64,000 bases of DNA from Arthrobacter sp. AFG7.2 (GTDB lineage Bacteria; Actinomycetota; Actinomycetes; Actinomycetales; Micrococcaceae). Under the pieces are notes generated by a model. That model searched no databases. It saw only the letters and a program-made list of their open reading frames with translations, and had not been told where the DNA came from. Where the stretch lies: the NCBI RefSeq assembly GCF_002892835.1, contig NZ_PJMB01000003.1, positions 1 to 64,000 on the forward strand. The letters run 5' to 3'. The translations under genes were made by a program, and so were the position numbers. Positions 35,857 to 45,708 of the stretch are shown in pieces. The first letter of the stretch is position 1; every line of letters starts with the position of its first letter.

Positions 35857-36267
35857 GTGAACCTCATCATTCATCGATCTTTGCTGGGCGGGATCCCCGC
35901 CGCCCGCCGGCTCCGCCGCCTGGTCGACGTCGGGCACACCGGCTGGTCACGGACATTCCGCAAAGAGCTGTTCCGAAATCAAGACTAATGCTTGGCCGCG
36001 GCAGATGTGTGCGGTGTCACAGAGCAGCCCGTGAACGGCATTTATTAAGCGGTGAATGGTCTGCGGGAGGCCCTGGCCACGTCCCGGCGCTGCCTGCCCA
36101 GCTAGTGATCAGACCGGGTGTTGACTAGGCTGAGATGGAATTGTGACTTCACTTCGGACCGCTTCGGCCAGGCATCACAAGGGCTTTGGCCAAGCCGGAA
36201 CCGCTGTTAAGACGGCACGATGTCGGGACCATACAGGGCCCGGTGCCGCCACGCTAAGGAGAGCAGA
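35857..36267. promoter_or_regulatory. Divergent acs control region with CRP/GlxR-type site
   Basis: 411 nt without a gene. TGTGTGCGGTGTCACA at 36006-36021 matches 9 of 10 conserved bases of the CRP consensus. On the acs strand a TAGTCT box (35987-35982) lies such that the site centre falls about 38-41 nt before the likely start of transcription, and no good -35 is present. This is the layout of a class II CRP-activated promoter. For the rightward gene, TTGACT at 36121-36126 is a possible -35 without a clear -10. Confidence 0.7.
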
Positions 36268-37659
36268 ATGAACCAGCAAAGCTTCGGCCAGAAAACCGGC
36301 CCCGACACCGCAGGGGCCGGCAGCAGCACCGGAACCCTTGATGGGCCAGGTTTCCAGGCCTCCTCGGGCAAAGCTCCCACGGGGGGCAACGCTCCGAAGG
36401 CCAATGAGGCAGTGCTGGGTCCGTTCACCATCCGGGATGTGGCCGTGTTCGGAGGCACCCTGGTACTTTTCGTTGCCTCCCTGCTGCCGGTCTTTGGCGC
36501 GCGGTACAACCTGTGGAACCTCAACAACCTTTTCTTCCTGGGGCTGGGCATCGTCCTGCCCCTGGTTGTGAGTGCACTCTTCGCGGCGCGCAGGCTGGCC
36601 CCGGCCACGAAGATCCGGATCGGGTCCCTGTCCATTGACCAGTTCGCGTCCGTGGTTGCCTCCTTTGCGGTGGCCTTCTTTTTCCTCTCCGTGGCAGCCG
36701 CCTACGTGCCCAGCCTCATGGTGGGGCTCGTCGGCTCGCTGATTCTCTTTGCGGTGACTGTCCTGGGACGCTTCCTGCCGTATGTTTCCGGCGATTTCCA
36801 GGGCCGGGCCGAAGTTCCTGCCCACGTGGTGGCCCGCGAACCCGTTGTTCCGGTTCGCAAGCCACGTGCCCCCAAGGAAGTAAAAACTGAGACGGCGCCC
36901 CGCTCCAAAGAGTCGAAGTTGGGTGCGAAGGTTCTGTCCGGGGGAGGGTTGTTCGGCGGCGCCGGCGCAGGATCCTCGGCGGTCCAGCCGGGGTCTGAGG
37001 GACACCACGCTCCAGCCGGCCAGCCGGGTTCGCCCGCGCAGTCCAGTCCCGCCGGACAAACCCCTGCAGGCCATGCCCCCGCTACGGCAGCCGTTCCCAC
37101 TGCAGCTGCGCCGGTATCGACCGCCCCTGAGGTCTCCGACTGGACGCCCGCAGGCGACCCTGGTCCTGCAACCCAGGCAGCCGACGTCGTCCGCCCGTCC
37201 TCGACGCCTGCCGCCGAGGAAACCCAGCGGGGCGACATCCCGGCTGCCGGCAGCGGCAGTTCCCCCGTTTCCGCTTCCCATGGCGACGGCGGCGAGCAGC
37301 CGGGCGCCACGTCCGGCCACGGTGCCGCGTCCTCCGGCCAGGGCGGGCAAATCGGCTGGGAGCCGCCGGCGGCCACCGCGGTACATCAGCAGATCCGTAC
37401 TGAGGAGCCCATCGGCGCCACGGTTGATCCTTCAAGCCGCCCTGAAGAATCAGAGGAACAGCCCATCCATGAGGCCTTCTGGTTCGCCGTCGCGCAGCAC
37501 CGTACCGCCTACGACCCCCGGACCGGGGCTCCTGCGTTCGTCGTCGAACCGGGCGGCTGGGTCCTGGCCCTCGAGGACCGGGGCCATGAGTTCCTGGTTC
37601 AGCACACTGACGGGCGGCTGGGCGTCCTGCGGGACCTCAGCAACATCGAGCGCGGCTGA
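36268..37659 (+). CDS. Four-helix membrane protein with long disordered linker and conserved-looking C-terminal domain
   Basis: 463 aa, no function recognised. A polar N-terminus (1-50) is followed by four membrane helices (about 55-75, 88-112, 118-145, 148-170). Next comes about 210 residues of Pro/Ala/Ser/Gly-rich, low-complexity sequence. The ordered C-terminus of about 65 residues ([16 protein letters not shown]..., [29 protein letters not shown]) looks like a small beta domain. AAGGAGAG precedes the ATG. The stop is 5 nt before nth, so the two are probably cotranscribed. Confidence 0.75.
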   Translation: MNQQSFGQKTGPDTAGAGSSTGTLDGPGFQASSGKAPTGGNAPKANEAVLGPFTIRDVAVFGGTLVLFVASLLPVFGARYNLWNLNNLFFLGLGIVLPLVVSALFAARRLAPATKIRIGSLSIDQFASVVASFAVAFFFLSVAAAYVPSLMVGLVGSLILFAVTVLGRFLPYVSGDFQGRAEVPAHVVAREPVVPVRKPRAPKEVKTETAPRSKESKLGAKVLSGGGLFGGAGAGSSAVQPGSEGHHAPAGQPGSPAQSSPAGQTPAGHAPATAAVPTAAAPVSTAPEVSDWTPAGDPGPATQAADVVRPSSTPAAEETQRGDIPAAGSGSSPVSASHGDGGEQPGATSGHGAASSGQGGQIGWEPPAATAVHQQIRTEEPIGATVDPSSRPEESEEQPIHEAFWFAVAQHRTAYDPRTGAPAFVVEPGGWVLALEDRGHEFLVQHTDGRLGVLRDLSNIERG

Positions 37660-37664
37660 CCCCC

Positions 37665-38522
37665 ATGGCCGGGGCCAGGGCTCGGAAGGCCGGCGGAGCG
37701 CAGGCCTCAGCCGGCCAGTCTGCAGGAATGCCCGTCGTCTCCGCCGAATCAGTGCTGGCACTGAAACGGCGGGCACGCCGGATCAACCGTGCCCTGGCCG
37801 GGAAGTACCCCTACGCCCACGCGGAACTTGATTTCCGCAATCCGTTCGAACTGCTCGTGGCCACGGTCCTTTCGGCCCAGACCACCGACGTCACCGTGAA
37901 CCAGGTCACCCGAGTACTGTTTGCCCGCTATTCGGACGCGCGTTCCCTCGCAGAGGCGGATCCTGATGACCTGGAGACGATTCTCAAGCCCACCGGGTTC
38001 TTCCGGGCCAAGTCCAGGAACGTCATCGCCCTGTGCACCCGGCTGGTGGACGAATACAACGGTGAAGTGCCGGGGCGGCTGGAGGACCTGGTCACGCTGC
38101 CCGGCGTCGGGCGCAAGACGGCCAACGTGGTGCTGGGCAATGGCTTCGGGATTCCCGGTATCTCGGTGGACACCCACTTCGCCCGGCTCGCCAACCGCTT
38201 TGGCTGGACCAGGTCCGATGACCCGGTCCAGATTGAACAGGATGTGGCTGAACTGTTCGACCGGAAGGACTGGACCATGGTGTCCCACCGGGTGATCTTC
38301 CATGGCAGGCGGGTATGCCATGCCCGCAAGCCGGCATGCGGGGCCTGCCCGGTAGCCACCTGGTGCCCCAGCTTCGGGTTGGGCGAAACGGACCCTGCCA
38401 AGGCTGCGAAACTGCTTAAATACGAGCTCGCGCCGGGCAGCGAAGCCTTGCTGGAGCAGCTTCTCGCCGAGACCCACCGGGCCGCCGAAATCCGGATGGA
38501 ATCCCAAAAGAGGACAACGTGA
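37665..38522 (+). CDS. nth: Endonuclease III
   Basis: 285-aa base-excision-repair glycosylase/AP lyase. Helix-hairpin-helix [14 protein letters not shown] with catalytic Lys, catalytic Asp in VDTHFAR, and the iron-sulfur ligand set Cys-x6-Cys-x2-Cys-x5-Cys ([17 protein letters not shown]). About 45 extra residues precede the usual fold, so the start may be the internal [11 protein letters not shown] (37728). The stop overlaps the GTG of the Nudix gene. Confidence 0.95.
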   Translation: MAGARARKAGGAQASAGQSAGMPVVSAESVLALKRRARRINRALAGKYPYAHAELDFRNPFELLVATVLSAQTTDVTVNQVTRVLFARYSDARSLAEADPDDLETILKPTGFFRAKSRNVIALCTRLVDEYNGEVPGRLEDLVTLPGVGRKTANVVLGNGFGIPGISVDTHFARLANRFGWTRSDDPVQIEQDVAELFDRKDWTMVSHRVIFHGRRVCHARKPACGACPVATWCPSFGLGETDPAKAAKLLKYELAPGSEALLEQLLAETHRAAEIRMESQKRTT

Positions 38523-39196
38523 GCGCGCGCGAAGACCTGCTCAACCTTGCCCGCCAGGCTGAATCGGGAACAGCTGCCGCACCCGATCCGCTCTGGGCGG
38601 CCCTCACCGTGGATGCCGAACAGGCCAGGCGTGCGGCCGTCCTGATGCTCTTTGGCGTCCTTGATGACGTTCCGGCCGCTTCCGGCAAGCCGCTGGCACC
38701 GGCTGATCTTGACGTCCTCCTCCTGGAGCGCGCCCATACCCTGGGCTCCCACCCGGGGCAGATGGCGTTTCCGGGCGGCGCCATTGACGCCCGGGAAACG
38801 CCTGTTCAGGCAGCATTGCGTGAGGCCGAAGAGGAAACCGGCCTCAATTCAAGCGGTGTGGAAGTCCTGGGCACCCTGCAGGAGCTTGGCCTGGCCCACA
38901 GCAACTTCCTGGTGACCCCCGTGCTGGGCTGGTGGCATTCGCCGTCGCCCGTCCGGGTAGTGGACTACGCCGAGTCAGCTCAGGTCTTCCGGGTTCCGGT
39001 CCGGGACCTGCTGGACCCGGACAACCGCGTCATGGCAACGGTCCGCCGGGCCGGACACACCTTCGACAGCCCCGCCTTCACCGTGAACGGCGTGGTGGTC
39101 TGGGGGTTTACCGGGATTGTCCTGAACGGACTGTTCGAGCAGCTTGGGTGGGCGGTCCCGTGGGACCGGAGCCGCCTTCACCCGATGGGCGTCTAG
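38519..39196 (+). CDS. Nudix hydrolase, CoA-pyrophosphatase type
   Basis: 225 aa. It has [24 protein letters not shown] with the Nudix Gly, then REAEEETGL (box complete), the pattern of the CoA diphosphatase (NudL-like) group next to nth in many actinobacteria. GTG overlaps the nth stop as GTGA, with AGAGGA upstream. Converges with the DUF1508 gene 3 nt away. Confidence 0.9.
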   Translation: MSAREDLLNLARQAESGTAAAPDPLWAALTVDAEQARRAAVLMLFGVLDDVPAASGKPLAPADLDVLLLERAHTLGSHPGQMAFPGGAIDARETPVQAALREAEEETGLNSSGVEVLGTLQELGLAHSNFLVTPVLGWWHSPSPVRVVDYAESAQVFRVPVRDLLDPDNRVMATVRRAGHTFDSPAFTVNGVVVWGFTGIVLNGLFEQLGWAVPWDRSRLHPMGV

Positions 39197-39199
39197 TTT

Positions 39200-39391
39200 T
39201 CAGGCCTGCTGCTGCCGGAGATCCACCACAATTGCGGTGGCTGCGTTCTCCCGGACTGCCTTGATCCCCTCAAGCAATGTGTTGAGGGACTTGAACTTGG
39301 GTGATACGGCAACGGTGTTGCCCTCTGCATCTGTGAGCCGCAACTTGTACGACTCGTCGCCTACTCGATGAATTTCGAACCTGCCCGCCAT
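39200..39391 (-). CDS. DUF1508 (YegP-like) small protein
   Basis: 63 aa: one DUF1508 unit, FEIHRVGDESYKLRLTDAEGN then SPKFKSLNTLLEGIKAVRENA, a small beta-beta-beta-alpha fold of unknown role. GGGAGG lies 9-14 nt before the ATG. Confidence 0.82.
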   Translation of the reverse strand: MAGRFEIHRVGDESYKLRLTDAEGNTVAVSPKFKSLNTLLEGIKAVRENAATAIVVDLRQQQA

Positions 39392-39547
39392 AAGCCGGGA
39401 CCTCCCCTGGTATGCGTCTTTGCATCAGCCTTTGACCGATCTGCCTCAGTCATTCCGTCGACTGTAGCCCGCGTCACGCAGCCTGGCGAACTACTCCCGG
39501 GTAGGTTACTTCCGGGGTCACAGCGGGCAGGCGCCCCGGCCGGGGAA

Positions 39548-41266
39548 CTATTTGGCGTTGTCGTACGAGTCAACCACCGCAACACTGACGGGAAATTCCA
39601 CGGGGATGGGCCCGAACAGGAGCTCCTTGGCAGCCCTGGCGGCGTCTTCGATGGCGGCAATGCATGCTTCCACCGCCTCTGAAGGAGCGTGGACCATCAC
39701 CTCATCGTGCAGGAAGAAAACGAGTTCAGCGTTAACCTGGCCGTCTGTCCGCAGGGTGCGCAGCCGCCGTCGTAATTCCGCCAGCCAGCATGCCGCCCAG
39801 TCCGCGGCCGAACCCTGGACAACGAAATTGCGGGTAAAGCGTCCCCGCGAGCGGGCAATCGACTCCGCCCGGCGCTGCTCCTCGGCAGTGGCGGACCGCT
39901 GGCTTTGGAACCATCGTTCAGAGGGCGGGGGGCTGCTCCGGCCAAGCCGCGTGGTCACTGTTCCGCCGGCTTCGCCGGTGCGGGCGGCCTGCTCCACGAA
40001 GTCCACGGCCCTCGGATACGTCTTCGCGAGTTGCGGCATAAGGCGGCCGGCCTCGCCGGAGGTGGCACCGTACATGGCGCCCAGCAATGCCATTTTCGCT
40101 TTCGCACGGTCCCCGCCGAATCCCCTGGCAGCGACACCGGCATAAAGGTCCTGGTCCCGGGCAGCCTCGGCCATGGCTGGATCGCGGGCCAGGGCCACCA
40201 GGACCCGCGGTTCCAGCTGGGACGCATCCGCAACGATGAGCTTGCAGCCGGGGTCGGCGTGGACTGCGCCGCGAATCTGGCGCGGAATCTGGAGCGCACC
40301 GCCGCCTCGTGATGCCCAGCGGCCGGAAACCACTCCGCCCACCACGTACTCGGGGCGGAACCTGCCGTTGTCCACCCAGGCGTCCAGCCATGCCCATCCG
40401 TTGGCGGCGTGAAGGCGGGACAACCGCTTATAGGCCAGCAGCGGTTCGATGGCCGGGTGGCTGGACTCGCTGAGCTCCCACTTGCGGGTGCTCTTGACCT
40501 CGATCCCGTTGCGGTGCAGGGCCCGCATCAGGTCCTGGGGGGAATCCGGATTGAGCGTGGATGAATTCAGGAGCCCCCGCAGCTCCTGGTTCAGGGCCTC
40601 AAGCTTGGCCGGCCGGTGCCCCATGGGCGGGCGGGGACCGAGGTGGCCGGCGAGAATCTCCTCATGCAGGTCTTTGCGCCACGGGACACCGGCGTGCTGC
40701 ATTTCGGCGGCAATCATGGCAGCGGCGGATTCTGCGGCCAGGAGGAGCTGGAGCCGGTTCCGCTGGTTCTCCTCCTGGCTGACGGCAGCCAGTGCCACCT
40801 GCTGGGCGGCGTATTCCGCGCGCAGCTCTTCCGCTGTGTGGCGGCTTTCCGGCCCGGCGGCGGGATCCTCGAACAGTGCACCCTGGTCCGCGGGGGGAGG
40901 CGGCGGCTGCAGCACCCTGGGCGGCAGCAGCGGGTCCTCGACCGGTGTCCGCCCGGCATTCATCGCATAGTCCGTATCCGCGGTGAACCGGGAAAAAGCC
41001 AAAATGTTGCCGCACAGGTTCAGGTCGTAGCACCGTTCCAGTTCGATGCCGGCTGCCAGCAGGGCCGGGTACCAGTCCTGCGTGCGGTGCCAGATCCACC
41101 GGGGCGGCTGCCCGTCCGGCCGGCGGTGTTCCAGCTCCTGTACGACGCCGGGCAGGTCACCTGTGCTGACCAGCCTGGGTTCCGGCGCGGATGGCCGGGG
41201 CTGTCCCGCCTGGGTGAGTTCCTGCAGGACCACGCCCTGGGGGTGGGCGGCGAGCAGCAGGTACAT
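39548..41266 (-). CDS. Actinobacterial PolA-like DNA polymerase (3'-5' exonuclease/polymerase type, no 5' nuclease)
   Basis: 572 aa. The C-terminal half is a family A polymerase: motif A VADASQLEPRVL, motif B RAKAKMALLGAMYG with the fingers Arg/Lys, and motif C LHDEVMVHAP, catalytic Asp residues retained. Motif A reads SQLEPR where Pol I has SQIELR. The N-terminal half corresponds to the exonuclease-like region but I cannot find clear DxE exonuclease motifs, so proofreading is doubtful. No 5' nuclease domain, so it is not the main Pol I. ATG at 41266 gives MYLLLAAHPQG, the natural first strand. Divergent from the Tad operon, 133 nt apart. Confidence 0.85.
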   Translation of the reverse strand: MYLLLAAHPQGVVLQELTQAGQPRPSAPEPRLVSTGDLPGVVQELEHRRPDGQPPRWIWHRTQDWYPALLAAGIELERCYDLNLCGNILAFSRFTADTDYAMNAGRTPVEDPLLPPRVLQPPPPPADQGALFEDPAAGPESRHTAEELRAEYAAQQVALAAVSQEENQRNRLQLLLAAESAAAMIAAEMQHAGVPWRKDLHEEILAGHLGPRPPMGHRPAKLEALNQELRGLLNSSTLNPDSPQDLMRALHRNGIEVKSTRKWELSESSHPAIEPLLAYKRLSRLHAANGWAWLDAWVDNGRFRPEYVVGGVVSGRWASRGGGALQIPRQIRGAVHADPGCKLIVADASQLEPRVLVALARDPAMAEAARDQDLYAGVAARGFGGDRAKAKMALLGAMYGATSGEAGRLMPQLAKTYPRAVDFVEQAARTGEAGGTVTTRLGRSSPPPSERWFQSQRSATAEEQRRAESIARSRGRFTRNFVVQGSAADWAACWLAELRRRLRTLRTDGQVNAELVFFLHDEVMVHAPSEAVEACIAAIEDAARAAKELLFGPIPVEFPVSVAVVDSYDNAK

Positions 41267-41399
41267 GGTCCCATTCTGCCTTGTGTCCGTCACTGCAATC
41301 GCACGGGGTCGTCGCGGCATGCGTGGGGGTGGGACGTGCTTTTCCACATACGGCCCTGCAGCCCTTACCGGTCTTCCTGCCGGAGTGGAGAGTGGCTTC

Positions 41400-42596
41400 A
41401 TGAGCAGGCATCAGTTGAGTCCCTCCCACCCTGAACCGGGCCGTTCCGGTACCCATGGCAGGGCAGCAGGGACAGGCGCGCCAGGACGCTCCCGCACAGC
41501 CGGCGCTGCGGCAGCTGATGGGGACGCGTGGCTGCCGGAGGGCGGGGACGAGGTCCTGCTGGTGACATCCTCCGCGGTTCTCCGGGGTGAGGTAGAGCGG
41601 ATCGTTGCCGCAGCGGGAGCCCAGCTTCGCATTGCTGCCAATGCCGCGGAGGGAGGCAGGCACTGGGATGGAGCGGCAGCGGTTTTAGTGGGAAGCGACA
41701 TCCGTGAGCTGCCTCCACGCCGGCGGGCACCGGCGGTCCTGGTGGGTCTTGACGGCGAAGGCGACAGCCTTTGGCATCTTGCGGCTGTTCTTGGAGCAGA
41801 ACGGGTAGCGGTGCTTCCCGACGCTGCCGCGTGGCTCGCCGATCACCTCAGCCGGTCCCGTTCGCCGGGTCCGGGGGGTCTTATCCTCGGTGTGACCGGA
41901 GGGTGCGGCGGAGCTGGAGCCACCACGGCAGCAGCGTGGATTGCGCAGGCGGCGGCCGGGCTCGGAGCCCGGGTGCTGCTGGTGGACGGTGATCCGTGGG
42001 GCGGCGGATTGGAACTGGCCCTTGCCGCCGAAGAACAAGCCGGATTGCGCTGGCCGGACCTTTCCGAGGCCAGGGGCAGCATCGATCCCGTCCAGCTGGC
42101 CGACTCCCTGCCTGTCGCGGGCGGGTTCTCATTCCTGTCCTGGCCCGCCAGCCGTGAGCAGCCCGTGCCGGTTGCCGCCGCTACCACTGCCGGGGTCCTC
42201 GACGCTGCCCGCAGGGGGTATGAGCTGGTTGTGGTGGACATTGGCCGGGGGACGGACCCCATCCATACATTCGCCTGGGACTGCGACCGCATCACCGTGG
42301 TGGTGCCGGCACAACTGAAGGCTGCTGTCGCTGCGGTGCGGCTGCTCCAGGAGTTTCCACCGGTGGAGGCAGCCCTCCTGGTCCGCGGCAGGCCTGGTGC
42401 CGCGCTGGACGCCACCCTCCTCGCCGACGCCATCGGACTTCCGGTGCAGGGGCGGGTGCCGGAGTTGCGCGGACTGGCCGCGGCCGTGGAAGCGGGCCGC
42501 CTGCTTGATCTGGGTAAACGCAGGAGCGTCCGGCATTTCGCTGCTTCCGTCCTCGATTTCCTTGGCGACGACCTCCCCGCGGGGGAACTGCAATGA
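41400..42596 (+). CDS. ssd: Septum-site-determining-like / CpaE-TadZ-like P-loop ATPase (Ssd)
   Basis: 398 aa. A polar N-terminal tail, a receiver-like domain without phosphorylation Asp (VLLVTSSAVLRGEVERIVAAAG), then a MinD/ParA fold with a deviant Walker A VTGGCGGAGATTAAAW, VLLVDGDPWGGGLE and VVVDIGRGTDP. Such proteins place the Tad pilus machine; the mycobacterial relative is called Ssd. First gene of the Tad operon; the tadA ATG overlaps its stop. A GGAGAG lies about 8-13 nt before the ATG. Confidence 0.88.
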   Translation: MSRHQLSPSHPEPGRSGTHGRAAGTGAPGRSRTAGAAAADGDAWLPEGGDEVLLVTSSAVLRGEVERIVAAAGAQLRIAANAAEGGRHWDGAAAVLVGSDIRELPPRRRAPAVLVGLDGEGDSLWHLAAVLGAERVAVLPDAAAWLADHLSRSRSPGPGGLILGVTGGCGGAGATTAAAWIAQAAAGLGARVLLVDGDPWGGGLELALAAEEQAGLRWPDLSEARGSIDPVQLADSLPVAGGFSFLSWPASREQPVPVAAATTAGVLDAARRGYELVVVDIGRGTDPIHTFAWDCDRITVVVPAQLKAAVAAVRLLQEFPPVEAALLVRGRPGAALDATLLADAIGLPVQGRVPELRGLAAAVEAGRLLDLGKRRSVRHFAASVLDFLGDDLPAGELQ

Positions 42597-43828
42597 ACCA
42601 GCACGCCGTCCCTGGCGGACCCGGACCCAGTGACTGGCGCAGGCGCGAACGCCGCGCGGGGGCCCGCCAGGCAGTGGATGCAGGGCTTCTCGAGTCGGTG
42701 CGCGAGTCCATGATGGCCGATGCGGCGGCAGTGACACCCTCGCGGGTCGCGGCGGCAGTGCAGGCCACAGGGAAACTGTTAGGCACTGCAGGTTCACTTG
42801 CCGCCGTCGAACGGATCAGCGCGGAGCTGAATGGCCTGGGGCCGTTGCAGGGCCTTACACGTGACCCGGCAGTTACAGACATCTTTGTCAATGCCCCGGA
42901 CTCCGTGTGGGTGGACAGGGGCCGGGGGATCGAGCGGGTCCCGGTGGCCTTTGAGAATGAAGTCCAGCTACGGGCGCTGGCCTGCAGGCTGGTGGCAGCA
43001 GGGGGCAGGCGCCTCGATGACGGTTCGCCCTGCGTGGACGTACGGCTGGCCGGCGGGTACCGCGTCCATGCCGTGCTGCCGCCCGTGTCCACGGCCGGTT
43101 CATTGCTCAGTATCCGAATCCGCCGTGAACGCGTCTTCACCATGGATGAGCTCCGGGAAGGCGGTATGTTCGGCACCGGACTCCAGACTGTCCTCGAGCG
43201 GGTGGTGGAGCACCGGCTGAGCTTCTTAATCAGCGGCGCTACCGGGTCCGGAAAGACCACTTTGCTCTCCACCCTGCTCGGCCTGTGCTCCCCAGCGGAG
43301 CGGTTGGTCCTGATCGAGGACGCGTCGGAACTGAATCCTGTGCATCCGCATATCGTGTCCCTGGAATCCCGCCATGGAAACCTGGAGGGCGGCGGTGAAG
43401 TGGACCTGGGGAACCTGGTGCGGCAGGCCCTGCGCATGCGGCCGGACAGGCTGGTGGTGGGTGAATGCCGCGGTGCCGAAGTCCGCGAGCTGCTCACAGC
43501 CATGAACACCGGCCACAGCGGTGGAGGCGGAACCATCCATGCGAATACTGCCACTGCTGTGCCGGCCCGGCTTACAGCACTCGGTGCGCTCGCAGGACTT
43601 GACCCTGATGGCGTCAGGCTTCAGGCCGCGAGCGCCCTGGACGTCGTCATCCATGTGGACAGGGCAGCCCGGGGCCGGGAAGTGGCGTGCGTGGGAACCA
43701 TGGTGGACGGGCCGCGCGGGCTCACCGTCCTGCCGGCTTTGGAGAGTGTTAACGGTGCGGTAACCGCCGGTCCGGGCTGGCCGGCACTGGCGGAACGGTT
43801 GGGACTGGGACCGGGGGAGCCCGGATGA
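42593..43828 (+). CDS. tadA: Tad pilus assembly/secretion ATPase
   Basis: 411-aa hexameric traffic ATPase of the CpaF/TadA family. N-terminal helical domain, then Walker A GATGSGKTT (about 215-223), an Asp box (LIEDASELNP), Walker B RLVVGECRG and the His-box NTGHSGGGGTIHANT. It powers pilin assembly at the inner membrane with TadB/TadC. Starts and ends in ATGA overlaps with both neighbours. Confidence 0.95.
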   Translation: MNQHAVPGGPGPSDWRRRERRAGARQAVDAGLLESVRESMMADAAAVTPSRVAAAVQATGKLLGTAGSLAAVERISAELNGLGPLQGLTRDPAVTDIFVNAPDSVWVDRGRGIERVPVAFENEVQLRALACRLVAAGGRRLDDGSPCVDVRLAGGYRVHAVLPPVSTAGSLLSIRIRRERVFTMDELREGGMFGTGLQTVLERVVEHRLSFLISGATGSGKTTLLSTLLGLCSPAERLVLIEDASELNPVHPHIVSLESRHGNLEGGGEVDLGNLVRQALRMRPDRLVVGECRGAEVRELLTAMNTGHSGGGGTIHANTATAVPARLTALGALAGLDPDGVRLQAASALDVVIHVDRAARGREVACVGTMVDGPRGLTVLPALESVNGAVTAGPGWPALAERLGLGPGEPG

Positions 43829-44604
43829 TCCTTCTCCTTGCCATGGTCCTGGGACTGGCCGCGGTGCTGCTTGTCCGCCCGCCACTTGGTACTCCTGCCC
43901 GGTTGCGCCGTGCCGCGGGTACCCGCTTCACCCCGGCCGTCCGTGCACAGGCACGGGGCATGTTCGCAAGGAAACGGCGTGGCGCCGGAAGAGGAGCGGG
44001 GCGGGCGCGGTCTGCCCTCCCGCTGAATCTCGTCGTGCAGCAGTTGGCGGCACTGCTCAAGGGTGGCCGCAGCCCGGCCCGGCTTTGGGAGGAGATCTGG
44101 GAGGTTTACGGTTCCTCCGCTTCCCGGACGGAGGGTCTGTGCGAGGGATCCAACGCCATGCTGGCTTCGGCGCGCGCTGCGGCGGCCCGTGGCACTCCTG
44201 TTTCGGAGGCCATCCGACGGGCATTGCCGTCCGCCTTTCCCCGCCCGGACAGGCAAGCCCGCATCTGGTCGGAGCTTGCCGCCTGCTTTGACATTGCCGA
44301 GGCAAGCGGCTGTCCGCTGGCGGACGTGCTCTCAAGGTTCGCCGCGCAGCTTGAAGTGGAGGATGATGCGGACGCGGCCCGGGAGACTGCCTTGGCTGGA
44401 CCCAAGGCCACTGTCAGCCTCCTCACCTGGTTGCCGCTGATGGGGCTTGGCCTGGGAATTGCGCTCGGCGTTGACCCCCTGGCCATCCTCCTGGGGACGC
44501 CCTGGGGACTGGCGGCGCTCGCAGCCGGAACCGGCCTGACGGTGGCCGGAAGGGTGTGGTCGGCAAAGCTGGTGGCTGTGGCGGCGGGTGCTGGAGTGCC
44601 ATGA
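43825..44604 (+). CDS. tadB: Tad inner-membrane platform protein TadB (type II secretion F fold)
   Basis: 259 aa. One N-terminal helix, a cytosolic GspF-type helical domain (LVVQQLAALLKGGRSPARLW, ASGCPLADVLSRFAAQLEVEDDAD), and two C-terminal helices. It forms the platform with TadC. Shorter than classical TadB, as usual for the mycobacterial-type locus. Overlaps both neighbours by 4 nt. Confidence 0.9.
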   Translation: MILLLAMVLGLAAVLLVRPPLGTPARLRRAAGTRFTPAVRAQARGMFARKRRGAGRGAGRARSALPLNLVVQQLAALLKGGRSPARLWEEIWEVYGSSASRTEGLCEGSNAMLASARAAAARGTPVSEAIRRALPSAFPRPDRQARIWSELAACFDIAEASGCPLADVLSRFAAQLEVEDDADAARETALAGPKATVSLLTWLPLMGLGLGIALGVDPLAILLGTPWGLAALAAGTGLTVAGRVWSAKLVAVAAGAGVP

Positions 44605-45218
44605 CCACGCTCTCCCTGCCAACTCTCGCCCTCTTCGTTGTGCTGGCCGCAGCAGCCGCCCTGGCCGGGGCCGGCCGGGGCAGGCCAAGGAAGAGGCTGC
44701 TCTCCTCGCTCTCCACCACTGCGGGCCGCGACTCAGAGGCCTCCGCAGGCCACCAGGGCCGTCCACCTGCACGGGGACCCGATGGGCTATGGGACACCGC
44801 CATGATGCTGGAACTTGTGGCTGCCATGCTGGACGCCGGGTCGGGCATAGGCCGCTCACTTGAACTGGTCGCAGCCTCTGCATCCGGTAGGTACAGCAAT
44901 GCTCTCAAACCGGTCGTGGCGGCCCTCGCCATCGGGGCCGACTGGGACACGGCATGGCGCAGCAGCGCGGTCCGCCTGCCGGAGGTCCTGGAACTTCGTG
45001 ACGCCCTGGGGTTCGCGGCACTCACCGGTGCCCCCTCATCAGCGATTCTTTATGCACAGGCCGCCAGGATCCGTCGGGAGCGGTTCCGTGCGGCAGAAAA
45101 ACGCGCGGCATCATTGGGCGTGAAGCTGGTGGTTCCGCTCGGCCTCTGTTCCCTCCCCGCCTTCATCTGCCTGGGCGTCGTTCCAGTGCTGCTTGCCTTG
45201 GTGCCCTCCGGCTCCTAG
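44601..45218 (+). CDS. tadC: Tad inner-membrane platform protein TadC (type II secretion F fold)
   Basis: 205 aa. One N-terminal helix, GspF-like domain (MMLELVAAMLDAGSGIGRSLELVA, RDALGFAALTGAPSSAIL), and a C-terminal helix pair (LVVPLGLCSLPAFICLGVVPVLLAL). Partner of TadB. The last gene before a 142-nt gap with a hairpin and the pilin gene. Confidence 0.9.
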   Translation: MTTLSLPTLALFVVLAAAAALAGAGRGRPRKRLLSSLSTTAGRDSEASAGHQGRPPARGPDGLWDTAMMLELVAAMLDAGSGIGRSLELVAASASGRYSNALKPVVAALAIGADWDTAWRSSAVRLPEVLELRDALGFAALTGAPSSAILYAQAARIRRERFRAAEKRAASLGVKLVVPLGLCSLPAFICLGVVPVLLALVPSGS

Positions 45219-45279
45219 TGCACTCCAGCTTCTTCTCCTCCACAGGGGAGAACCGATGAGCTTTTCCACTTAGGAACCC

Positions 45280-45309
45280 CCGGGGCTTACCGCTTCAGGC
45301 AAGCCCCGG
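45280..45309 (+). other. Hairpin between tadC and the pilin gene
   Basis: CCGGGGCTT (45280-45288) pairs with AAGCCCCGG (45301-45309), 12-nt loop, no U-tract. It stands in the only large gap of an otherwise overlapping operon, just before the pilin gene. It could raise pilin mRNA level through processing or stop upstream transcripts partially. Confidence 0.6.
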
Positions 45310-45360
45310 AAGAGTCGAGACAGCCGGTAACACCACCGGCCCAAAGGAAGGAAACACCAC

Positions 45361-45708
45361 ATGTCCTCTCATTACCGCCGCCACTATGCTGGCGGGGCTG
45401 CAGCCGCCACCGCTGCACGCTCAGATTTCAGGGAGCACCGCAGCACAGGCCACCACAGCGGCAGCACCGGTGGAAACACGGCCCTGCCCGCCAACGTCGT
45501 GGAACTTTACCCGGGCGCCGGCTCACCACTCACCCTCAAAGCACGTGTCCGGCTCATGGGGACCGAAGCTGGAATGGCAACGGCGGAGTACGCCATCGCC
45601 ACGCTCGCTGCCGTGGGCTTTGCAGGATTGCTGGTCTTCATCCTCCGCAGCGAGGAGGTCCGTGGCTTCCTCCTCAACCTGATCCGCACCGCGCTGGCCC
45701 TGCCATGA
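45361..45708 (+). CDS. Flp-type pilin (DUF4244)
   Basis: 115 aa. Around residue 71 is the Flp prepilin signal: Gly71, then MATAEY with Glu at +5 and Tyr at +6 and a 20-residue hydrophobic helix (AIATLAAVGFAGLLVFIL). The mature pilin would be 44 aa. The leader of 71 residues is far longer than normal. The start here has a good AAGGAAGGA site, whereas the internal ATG (Met66, 45556), giving a 6-residue leader, has none. The needed prepilin peptidase is not in the window. Confidence 0.85.
   Translation: MSSHYRRHYAGGAAAATAARSDFREHRSTGHHSGSTGGNTALPANVVELYPGAGSPLTLKARVRLMGTEAGMATAEYAIATLAAVGFAGLLVFILRSEEVRGFLLNLIRTALALP

Noticed and set aside
33772-35988. 738-codon plus-strand open frame
   Set aside because: Antisense to acs; no recognisable domain.
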